In this document: one piece after another, positions 42,517 to 50,668 of the stretch
How the letters are laid out: each line of letters starts with the position of its first letter
Position numbering within the stretch: position 1 is the first letter of the stretch
Origin: Mycobacterium asiaticum DSM 44297
Lineage (GTDB): Bacteria; Actinomycetota; Actinomycetes; Mycobacteriales; Mycobacteriaceae
Direction of reading: 5' to 3'
Length of the DNA stretch: 64,000 nucleotides
Assembly: GCF_000613245.1 (NCBI RefSeq)
Contig: NZ_HG964937.1
Coordinates: 781,421 to 845,420 of the forward strand
Program-made: the position numbers and the translations under genes
The notes under the pieces: model-generated
Databases searched by the model: none
The model's input: only the letters and a program-made list of their open reading frames with translations
What the model was told of the DNA's origin: nothing

Positions 42517-43572
42517 TCAGTTGTCGGGTGTGCGTGAGTTCGCTTGGTCGAATCGCTGCCGCTGTCGAATGCCATATGCTGCCGCCTTCACGGCGTCGTC
42601 ATCCTCCATCCCCGATCCCAGGGCACCGCCCAACGTGGCGACCGCCGCCACCAGCCAGGACATGAAGAACAAGGTTGGGAAGTTGACAGGATGGCCGATG
42701 TTTTTAGCGACCAATTGCGGCGGAAGCGTCCACCAGGCTGTCACCAGCAACAGGAGAAACAACGCAGCGTGGAAAATCACGACACCGATTAGCAGAGTGA
42801 CGACAGTAGAAGCGTTGTACAACACCGCGCGTTCACGTTCGTCGGCTGAGTGCGGGCGTTCCCATAACTTGTGTTCGATGATCAACCAGGCGATCAGCGC
42901 TGCACTCGCCAGGATCGTTGCCGTGCTCAATCGCCAGCGGCCCATTGTGTCGGATAGCTGCCACATCGTCGGATACGCAAGGCTTACTGCGCCCGTGGCG
43001 AATGCCGCCATCATGACCTTGGACATGCCGGTGACTAGTCGCCATGGGCGATTCGCGTAAACCATCCCGGACAGCAGCCGCAGACGTGACAGAACTCCCG
43101 GCGCGACGTAGCGGACAACGTCGTGGTCCTGCGTCCGCGTCAGCCGCTTTACTGACGGATTGCCATCGCCCGATTGGCCCGTCACCTCGGCCACGACGGT
43201 CTGCGCTAGGTTCCCGACCCGGCGATCGATGAACACGCCACCGACGCAGGGAATGGAAATTACTCCGAGTCGGCCAAACACGCTGATGTCGGCCATCACC
43301 GGGGCCGTCCCCTTACGTCGGGGCAGGTCCGTCAGGTAGATGACAATGTCTTCTGGTTCGCCACCCGGGTCGATGGTGCCCACCACGTCCGAGACTTCGG
43401 TATGTTCGTCGATCGGGTAGGCGTGACGACGCACATTCACGTCGAATTTGTCTCCTGCCGCAGCCTGGTCCGTGAGCGCGGTCCCCAGCGAACCAGACAG
43501 ACGTTCGGCGATCGCCGTGGGCGCTCCGGGGTCGGCGATTAGCAAGATTGATGTCGGTTCGCCTGGCATCAT
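42517..43572 (-). CDS. hypothetical protein with soluble N-terminal and membrane C-terminal domain
   Basis: Protein of 351 residues. The first about 150 residues look like an alpha/beta nucleotide- or cofactor-binding domain (SILLIADPGAPTAIAERL, then PEDIVIYLTDLP). The rest has about four hydrophobic helices (VMMAAFATGAVSLAYP, ATILASAALIAWLI, VVTLLIGVVIFHAALFLLLL, LFFMSWLVAAVATLGG). ATG at 43572. No family was recognised; it appears to be a conserved mycobacterial-type membrane protein. Confidence 0.75.
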   Translation of the reverse strand: MMPGEPTSILLIADPGAPTAIAERLSGSLGTALTDQAAAGDKFDVNVRRHAYPIDEHTEVSDVVGTIDPGGEPEDIVIYLTDLPRRKGTAPVMADISVFGRLGVISIPCVGGVFIDRRVGNLAQTVVAEVTGQSGDGNPSVKRLTRTQDHDVVRYVAPGVLSRLRLLSGMVYANRPWRLVTGMSKVMMAAFATGAVSLAYPTMWQLSDTMGRWRLSTATILASAALIAWLIIEHKLWERPHSADERERAVLYNASTVVTLLIGVVIFHAALFLLLLVTAWWTLPPQLVAKNIGHPVNFPTLFFMSWLVAAVATLGGALGSGMEDDDAVKAAAYGIRQRQRFDQANSRTPDN

Positions 43573-43737
43573 CCTCGCCTACCCGAGCTCCAGGCGGCCA
43601 AACGTCACCTAATGCCGGTTCGGCTTGCTTCCGCGCTACTGGATCCGAAATGTGTGCACGCGTCGCTTGTGGGTACGCGTGAACTGATCGATCAACCATC
43701 CGGCTCGCTATTGGGCCACGAGCGAAGCGAGCAACTC

Positions 43738-44463
43738 ATGCCCAACGTGCGACGCCTTTCAGGACGAAAAATCGCAGCTTTGGCGGCCGATGGCTTCGAG
43801 AAGGTCGAGTTGGTGATACCAATGCGCGCGTTGCAACTTGGCGGCGCGAAGGTCGATGTCATTTCCCTGCGTCACGGACGGATACGGGGAGTGAACCTGC
43901 ACATGCCGGCCACGCGGGTCGGTGTGGACAAGGTCGTAACTGACGCCGACCCTGGCGCTTACGACGGACTGCTGCTTCCCGGCGGTTTCATCAACCCCGA
44001 CCTACTGCGGCAGTCGGTGGCGGCCCGGGAGTTTGTCCGCGCGTTCGACCGCGCTGGCAAGCCGATCGCCACGTTGTGTCACGGGCCGTGGGTACTTGCC
44101 TCGGCAGGCTTGCTCGATGGGCGGACCCTTACTTCATGGCCAGGGATTCGTGACGACCTGGTGAACGCCGGTGCCACCTGGCTTGACCGCGAGATCGTGC
44201 GTGACCGCAACCTCGTCACGAGTCGGGGACCCCAAGACATGAGGGCGTTCTTGCCTGCGACCCTGGACATCTTTGCCGAGTCGGCGGATCAATCGCAGAC
44301 GGTCGCGAACCATAACGGCTCGGATCCGCAGCTCGACAAGCCGCTCGGCTGGGCAGTGTCGGCCTTGCGCTGGTCACCGAAGCCTTCGGCGGCCGCGCTG
44401 ATGAGCGCCGCCGCGGCGGCGCTGGCGTCGCCCGTCCGGAGACGGGTCTCCATCAAGAACTAG
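43738..44463 (+). CDS. DJ-1/PfpI family protein
   Basis: Protein of 241 residues: a DJ-1/PfpI domain in residues 8-180 with KIAALAADGFEKVEL, LLLPGGF and the nucleophile elbow TLCHGPW (Cys near 118). After it comes an extension of about 50 residues. Relatives are glyoxalase-like or chaperone/hydrolase stress proteins. ATG at 43738 begins just before the domain; the frame from 43612 is less likely. Positions 43573-43737 show no other supported gene. Confidence 0.88.
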   Translation: MPNVRRLSGRKIAALAADGFEKVELVIPMRALQLGGAKVDVISLRHGRIRGVNLHMPATRVGVDKVVTDADPGAYDGLLLPGGFINPDLLRQSVAAREFVRAFDRAGKPIATLCHGPWVLASAGLLDGRTLTSWPGIRDDLVNAGATWLDREIVRDRNLVTSRGPQDMRAFLPATLDIFAESADQSQTVANHNGSDPQLDKPLGWAVSALRWSPKPSAAALMSAAAAALASPVRRRVSIKN

Positions 44464-44511
44464 CTAAGCAACCTATGCTTGCGTGGCCGAGGGGGTATTC
44501 GTCTCAACACG

Positions 44512-47054
44512 ATGACAGGGATGTCTGACCGAAGCACGGACGAAATCGACTCGTGTGTGCGTGTTTTCGGGACGCGGGTCCACAATCTACGGGGTGTCGA
44601 CGTCGTAGCGCCACGCGATGCGCTGGTCGCGTTCACCGGGATCTCCGGGTCCGGCAAATCGTCTTTGGCCTTCGGAACCATTTATGCCGAGGCCCAGCGC
44701 CGCTACTTCGAATCGGTTGCGCCGTACGCTCGTCGGCTGCTATTGCCAGCCGGTGCGCCCAAGGTCGATGACATCACCGGGCTACCGCCCGCGGTCGCCT
44801 TGCAGCAGCGCCGGGGTTCGGCGACGTCGCGGTCGACGGTCGGCACCGTCACCACCCTGTCGAACCTGTTGAGGATGCTTTTCTCCCGCGCCGGCACCTA
44901 TCCGCCCGGCGCCACGGAACGACTGGATTCCGACGCCTTCTCCCCGAACACGGCGGTCGGTGCGTGCCCAGAGTGTCACGGTCTTGGGCGGATTCACCGG
45001 GTGACCGAAGAGACACTTGTGCCGGACCCGTCGCTGACTATCCGCGAAGGTGCCGTCGCAGCGTGGCCGGGGGCCTGGCAGGGGCAGAACCTGCGCGACA
45101 TCCTGATCACGCTCGGGTATGACATCGACAAGCCATGGCGGAAACTCCCCAAGCGGCAACGCAACTGGATCTTGTTCACCGATGAGCAGCCGACTGTAGA
45201 AATCGATCCGAGCCAACACCCGGTGCAGGCGGATTATTACTACAACGGCACGTTCTCCAGCGCCGAGCGTCATGTGCGTCACACGTTGGCCAACTCACAC
45301 AGCGCCATGATGCGTCGCCGCGTCCTGCAATTCGTCGACAGCGCCGACTGCCCGCTGTGTGAGGGCTCCGGGCTGCGGCCGGAGGCGCTGAAGGTGACTT
45401 TCGCCGGGCGCACCATCGCCGAGTACGCGGCGATGCCGTTGGCTGACCTCGCTGACATGTTGCGCCCGACTGCTTCCCGGACCGATGCCGCGCCAGCTTA
45501 CGAGTCGACGGAATCCGGTGAGCTGACGGAAGTTGCCACCATGATCGCCGCCGACCTCGTCGCCCGCCTGCAGGTACTCATCGATCTCGGCCTCGGCTAC
45601 CTCACGCTCAGTCGCCGCACCCCGACGGTGTCGCCGGGAGAATTGCAGCGGCTGCGGCTGGCCACGCAACTTCGGGCCGGCTTGTTCGGCGTGCTTTACG
45701 TGCTTGACGAGCCGTCGGCGGGATTGCACCCCGCAGACGCCGAACCGCTACTCGACGTGCTGGATCGCCTACGGCGGGCGGGCAATTCGATATTCGTGGT
45801 CGAGCACGACATGGACGTGGTGCGTCGGGCGGACTGGATCGTCGATGTTGGACCCGGGGCCGGCGAGCTTGGCGGGGACGTCCTCTACAGCGGGCCGGTG
45901 TCGGGTCTCGCCGACATCGAGGGGTCGATCACCCGCCGTTACCTGTTTGATCGAGCCGAGCCGCCTTCGCGTCAGCCCCGCCAGCCGACGGGGCGACTTC
46001 GGTTACGCGGCATCAACTTTCACAACCTGCACCAGCTCGACGTGGAACTGCCATTAGGTGTGTACACGGCGGTCACCGGAGTGTCGGGTTCGGGCAAGTC
46101 GACATTGGTGGTCAAGGTCCTCGGCGATGTCGTGCACAACCATCTCGGCACCGGACGCGCAGCCGAGCCGGCCGAATCCGACGACGACGAAACCGGCGCC
46201 GGGATCGTCGACCTGGATCACGACGCCAGCATCGGTGTGGTGGCCGAGGGGTCGAAGAGATCAATCGGCTGGTGTCGGTGGATCAGCGCCCGATCGGACG
46301 CACGCCGCGCTCGACGCTGGCGACCTACACCGGCCTGTTCGACGCCGTGCGCCGCGAATTCGCCGCAACCCCCAAGGCGCGTCGTCGCGGTTGGACCGCG
46401 GGCAGGTTTTCCTTCAACGTCGCCGACGGTCGCTGCCCCACCTGCCAGGGGGAGGGGTTCGTGTCGGTCGAATTGTTGTTCCTGCCAGGCACATACGCCA
46501 CCTGCCCCGCCTGTCGCGGTGCGCGCTACTCTGACGAGACGCTCGAGGTTCGGTATCGGGACAAAACGATCGCCGCTGTGCTCGCGATGACGGTCGATGA
46601 GGCCTCTGAATTTCTTGGCGACATCGCCGGGGCCGCGCGGAGTCTGACCACGCTGCAGGAGGTGGGACTGGGCTATCTCCGTCTCGGGCAGCCCGCGACC
46701 GAGCTGTCCGGCGGCGAGGCGCAACGGATCAAACTCGCCTCCGAGCTGCAGCGACCCCGTCGGGGGCACACCCTCTACGTCCTTGACGAGCCGACTACCG
46801 GGCTGCATCCCGCCGATGTGGATCTGCTCGACGGGCAATTGCACCGCCTAGTCGACGCGGGCAACACCGTTGTCGTGGCCGAACACGACATGCGCATGGT
46901 TGCGGGTGCCGACTGGGTGATCGACCTGGGACCGGGCGCCGGCAGCGACGGCGGTCAGGTTGTTGCGGCGGGCCCGCCGAAAACAGTGGCGCGTGCGAAA
47001 TCCAGCCGGACGGCGCCCTATCTCGCGAAGCGATTGGCGTCGGCTCGGACGTGA
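44512..47054 (+). CDS. UvrA paralogue (excinuclease ATPase-like), one-base frameshift
   Basis: UvrA-like double ABC ATPase of about 848 residues if one base is restored. First Walker A GISGSGKSS, zinc site CPECHGLG, signature VSPGELQRLRLA, second Walker A GVSGSGKST, second zinc site CPTCQGEG, then LSGGEAQRIKLA and VLDEPTTGLHP. In the first frame similarity ends at about 46250 and resumes in the next frame at EINRLVSVDQRPIGRTPRS; one G is missing from the GGGG run at 46248-46251. As read, the first frame runs to 46590. Length and missing insertion domains place it with class II UvrA/DrrC-type proteins linked to drug tolerance, not with housekeeping UvrA. Confidence 0.88.
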
Positions 47055-47070
47055 TAGAGGCGACCGGTAA

Positions 47071-48003
47071 CTATCCCCGGCGCCGAGGCCGCCGGCGCGA
47101 GCCAGTTCGGAGATAGACCCAGAGGACGAGCACCCCTGCCAATACGATGCCCGCCAGGTTGACTCCGAGTTGGGTCGCAGACTGCTCCGCGATCTGCCAA
47201 TCGCCCACGGTCGCGGCGACCACCGCGAACCCCGCGGCGGGGACCGTGGTCACCGAGATGAAAACGCCGACCAGCGCAGAAGACTTCGCCGAAACCAGCG
47301 ACAGCATGCCAGCCGCGCCTGCCAGCAGGGCGACCACGAATGACAGCGGCCCGACCTGGAAGATGAAGTCAACTTGATGGAGCTGCCGGATGGTGTTCAG
47401 CCTGATCCAACCAACAGCTTCACCGCCCAGCACGGTGATCGCGGTGACGCACATAGCCAAGGGAAAACCGACCACCAGCGCCAGCGCCGCGCGCCGCGCA
47501 AGGTAGCCGCGCCGTCGCACGATCGCTACCGCGAGCGCGGCAAGTGGACCGAACTCCGGGCCCACCACCATTGCGCCAACAACTGTGACGGGCGAATCGG
47601 TGACGACCCCGACCGCCGCGATGAGACAAGCCAGGGACAGAAACGATAGGTAGGTGGCGTTCAGCGCCGACTCTTCGCGGGTTCTTTCGGCCAACTCGTC
47701 CCAGATGACCGCGTCGGCGGGGTCGCCCTCGGCTTCCTTCTCAGCGCGATATGCCGCGGTCGACACCACCGTGTCGACGACATCGAGCGTGATCGCTCCC
47801 TGCCGTTTCAGCCCAAGCGCCTTCAGTTCGTCGATGACGTCGTTGGCGCTTTCGCGCGCGACGTCAGCCGTGATCTCGTCACCCCGCGGATCGAGGGCGG
47901 CTTCGCGGTGGACGACGATATGGGTCACCCCCACCTCGCGGCGAAGGACTTCGAGCACCGAGTCGGTCGACTCAGTTGGAGCGATCACCCGCAGATGGAG
48001 CAT
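47071..48003 (-). CDS. DUF389 family membrane protein
   Basis: Protein of 310 residues. A soluble N-terminal domain of about 110 residues (HLRVIAPTESTDSVLEVL, ACT-like in style) is followed by about six hydrophobic segments, including SPVTVVGAMVVGPEFGPLAA, which is characteristic of DUF389. The C-terminus is basic (RTGSRRRPRRRG). ATG at 48003. It ends 16 nt from the convergent UvrA paralogue. Function of the family is unknown; a channel or transport role is only a guess. Confidence 0.88.
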   Translation of the reverse strand: MLHLRVIAPTESTDSVLEVLRREVGVTHIVVHREAALDPRGDEITADVARESANDVIDELKALGLKRQGAITLDVVDTVVSTAAYRAEKEAEGDPADAVIWDELAERTREESALNATYLSFLSLACLIAAVGVVTDSPVTVVGAMVVGPEFGPLAALAVAIVRRRGYLARRAALALVVGFPLAMCVTAITVLGGEAVGWIRLNTIRQLHQVDFIFQVGPLSFVVALLAGAAGMLSLVSAKSSALVGVFISVTTVPAAGFAVVAATVGDWQIAEQSATQLGVNLAGIVLAGVLVLWVYLRTGSRRRPRRRG

Positions 48004-48105
48004 TCACGGCACCTTAGCGGCTTCGACGGTTTATGTTCCGCGGTCGCTGCACGCTAGTGTCGTGACGGCGGGGGGCTGCCGCGTTTGCTAGGGAGGGATT
48101 CACTT

Positions 48106-48870
48106 ATGCGCATGTTCAGTGTTGCCGTTGTCGTCGCGGCCATCTTCGGTTCGTCTGTCGTGCCGGTGGCGGTGGCGGCGCCGAAGGATTACTGCGCCGA
48201 CCTCAAGGGCAGCAGCACCGGCGGCACATGCGAGATCCAGCTCTCCGACCCTGCCTACAGCGTGGACATCAGCATCCCGCTGGATTACCCCAACCAACAG
48301 CCGATCGCCGACTTCATCTCCCAAACGCGCGACTCGTTCGTCAACGCGGCCAAGTCGGGCGCGTCCCACTCTGAGTTGAAGATCAAGCCGACGGAGTACA
48401 ACTCGGCAATCCCACCGCGTGGCACGCAAACGGTGGTATTCAAGGTGAACCGGAACGTCGGTGGCGCGCAGCCGCAGACGACGTTCAAGGCGTTCAACTG
48501 GGACCAGACCTATCGCAAGGAAATCCTCTACACGGCCAAATCTGACGACAAACAAAACACGCCGCTCTGGCGGGTCGACGATCCGCTGAAGGTCGTCGCG
48601 CCGATCGTCCAAGCCGAACTGTCAAAGCAGCAGGCCCCGCCGCCAGCGGCCGGGCCATCCACGCCGCCCGCGCAACCGGGACAACCGGCCACAACTACGC
48701 CGCCACCGGCGGTGCCGATCTCGGCAACCGCGCTGTATGACCCCGCCAACTACCAGAATTTCGCGGTCGTCAACGATGGGGTGATCTTCTTCTTCGACCA
48801 GGGCGCGCTGCTGCCGGACGCGGTCCAGGTGCTGGTGCCGCGGTCGGCGATCGACCCGATGCTTGCTTGA
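48106..48870 (+). CDS. secreted MPT64/RsiV-like (DUF3298-type) protein
   Basis: Exported protein of 254 residues: signal peptide with cleavage after VAVAA (about residue 24), a domain with DYCADLKGSSTGGTCEIQLSD (two Cys, likely a disulfide) and YSVDISIPLDYPNQQPI, a Pro-rich linker (PPPAAGPSTPPAQPGQP) and a C-terminal segment VVNDGVIFFFDQGALLP typical of DUF3298. It resembles mycobacterial MPT64-like secreted antigens. GGGAGGG lies before the ATG at 48106. The linker between the two halves is longer than I expect for MPT64. Confidence 0.82.
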   Translation: MRMFSVAVVVAAIFGSSVVPVAVAAPKDYCADLKGSSTGGTCEIQLSDPAYSVDISIPLDYPNQQPIADFISQTRDSFVNAAKSGASHSELKIKPTEYNSAIPPRGTQTVVFKVNRNVGGAQPQTTFKAFNWDQTYRKEILYTAKSDDKQNTPLWRVDDPLKVVAPIVQAELSKQQAPPPAAGPSTPPAQPGQPATTTPPPAVPISATALYDPANYQNFAVVNDGVIFFFDQGALLPDAVQVLVPRSAIDPMLA

Positions 48871-49033
48871 GGTCTTACACCTGGCCGACTTCGTCAAGAC
48901 GCGCTGCGTTCGCCATGGCTTTCGACAGGTAACCGGCCCGCATCAGGCGCCCGGACCCGTCTCGTGGGTCGCTGCGTGGCTGGGCGGACACCACTGCCTC
49001 GATCATTCGAACCACACCGAATTGCGCGTTTTG

Positions 49034-49927
49034 CTACGTTGCCTTGTCGGGCACGGTCGACGGTGCGGTGAACGGGACCTCCACGCCACGCTGGAACGAC
49101 AGGGCCGCGCCTTGGAGCAGCAACGTAATCGCGAGCAGGCCTACCCACACCCAGGCTTCGGTCGGCGAGATGTGCACGGCCGGATTGGCATATCCGAGCA
49201 GTGCGACCGAACGCATGGTCACGGCGATAGCGAGCGCGATCGTCGTGTACGGGACCGATGACTGGAAGTGTTGGGCCAGGCTGCTCACGGGGGCGTCCGA
49301 ACGCCGCCGTTTGATCCCGATCACCCACATGACGGCACTAATGCCGATTAGTGCCACCGGTATCAGGGTCGAGAGGTGATTGGCCTGGTCCCAGAGGGGT
49401 TGCAGGGGCTGCCGTGTTTCTGGATTGCCTAGTGCCAGTGCGAGATGCGTGAGTGTCTGTGCGACGAACGCCACCGCCAGCGCTGGAGCGATGACGGCGA
49501 GGATGAAGACACAGTGTCTGACGAGGAGGGCCGACGTACCCGAGAAGAACTGCACGATGGCGTACAGCAAGGTGTAGAGGGAGGCTGCCAGCGATACCGC
49601 CGCCAGCACCGCCGCGGAGCCGGCTCGGCCTTCGGTGAGGGCACATCCGCTCTCGCCGGCGAGGAGGCTGTAGCGCAGGGTAGTCAGAACCAGCCCCAGG
49701 AACGCGCACACCAGCGCGATCCCAATCTGGGTTTCGTGCGCGGACTCGCGCGGGTCGAGCACACGACCATCGCCACGACGGCGATAGGCACGGTCCAGCA
49801 CGAGGTTGATGACGACGAAAGCGAAGCCCGCCAGGATGCCGGCGAATTGGGCGTAGCTTCTGGCCACGATAGAAGGATCGAAGCCAGACCAAAGGACGCA
49901 GGGTTCAGCAAGTAGTCCTATCGTCAT
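49034..49927 (-). CDS. hypothetical multi-pass membrane protein
   Basis: Protein of 297 residues with about seven hydrophobic helices, short loops, and a basic loop IKRRRSDAP before the last two helices. ATG at 49927. No family or catalytic motif was recognised. It is monocistronic; the flanking gaps 48871-49033 and 49928-50118 contain nothing that I can name. Confidence 0.75.
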   Translation of the reverse strand: MTIGLLAEPCVLWSGFDPSIVARSYAQFAGILAGFAFVVINLVLDRAYRRRGDGRVLDPRESAHETQIGIALVCAFLGLVLTTLRYSLLAGESGCALTEGRAGSAAVLAAVSLAASLYTLLYAIVQFFSGTSALLVRHCVFILAVIAPALAVAFVAQTLTHLALALGNPETRQPLQPLWDQANHLSTLIPVALIGISAVMWVIGIKRRRSDAPVSSLAQHFQSSVPYTTIALAIAVTMRSVALLGYANPAVHISPTEAWVWVGLLAITLLLQGAALSFQRGVEVPFTAPSTVPDKAT

Positions 49928-50118
49928 TGCCGCATATTAATGACGCTCCTGGCATTCAAGTGCGCTGTGACGCTGCGTGTCCGAAGTCGACTTCGGTGCG
50001 TTTCGCGCACTGGCGTCCTGCGCCGCCTCGCGAACCCGTTCGACGGGCGCCATCGGCTCAATCTTTGTGCTATAGCAAATTCCTAGGCCATCACGAAGTC
50101 ATAGGGAAGGATGCCGAC

Positions 50119-50556
50119 ATGACCGTTTCACGACGCATCGTCGCAGCCGCCGTAGTCGTGGTGTGGCTGGCTATTGGTTCGGCTGGTACCGCGGGCGCTG
50201 CCCCCGCTCTGACTGGCCACTACGTCGCGACCGTCACCTCAGCTTCGGGTGAGACGACCGATAGTGACTGGTACTTCACTCCCTGCGGTGACGGCTGCGC
50301 TTCGGTGGCAAACACCCCAGGTGGCCCGGCGTTCGCCAATGCGCGGATGTTCAACGGCCAATGGACGATGGTTTGGCACTCCGACGCATTTTGTCCCGGC
50401 GGCTCACGGGTTCCGGGGGTGTACGTCAGCTACGCCAGTTGGGATCCAGAAACCCTTGAGGGAAAGGATGATTCGGGCATAGATACACCAATATGTGGGT
50501 CCGGAGGTAGGCCGCCGCGCGTGACCCAGCATCTGCAACTCACGCAAGTCGGATAG
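50119..50556 (+). CDS. small secreted protein
   Basis: Exported protein of 145 residues: a signal peptide ends near GTAGAAPA (about residue 28), then a compact domain with four Cys (TPCGDGCAS, DAFCPGGSR, TPICGSGG) probably forming two disulfides. The pattern recalls small mycobacterial secreted proteins of unknown function. ATG at 50119 follows AGGGAAGGATGCC; the frame open back to 49927 is not supported. Confidence 0.82.
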   Translation: MTVSRRIVAAAVVVVWLAIGSAGTAGAAPALTGHYVATVTSASGETTDSDWYFTPCGDGCASVANTPGGPAFANARMFNGQWTMVWHSDAFCPGGSRVPGVYVSYASWDPETLEGKDDSGIDTPICGSGGRPPRVTQHLQLTQVG

Positions 50557-50668
50557 CCGTTCGCATATCTTGCAGGCCGGACCCTAGCCCAAGTCGTCCG
50601 AATGTTGCCCGCGGCAGAAGGTCAACGGCATGATGAGCCGAACGCCGGATTCGAGGAGCCGAGGCAGC

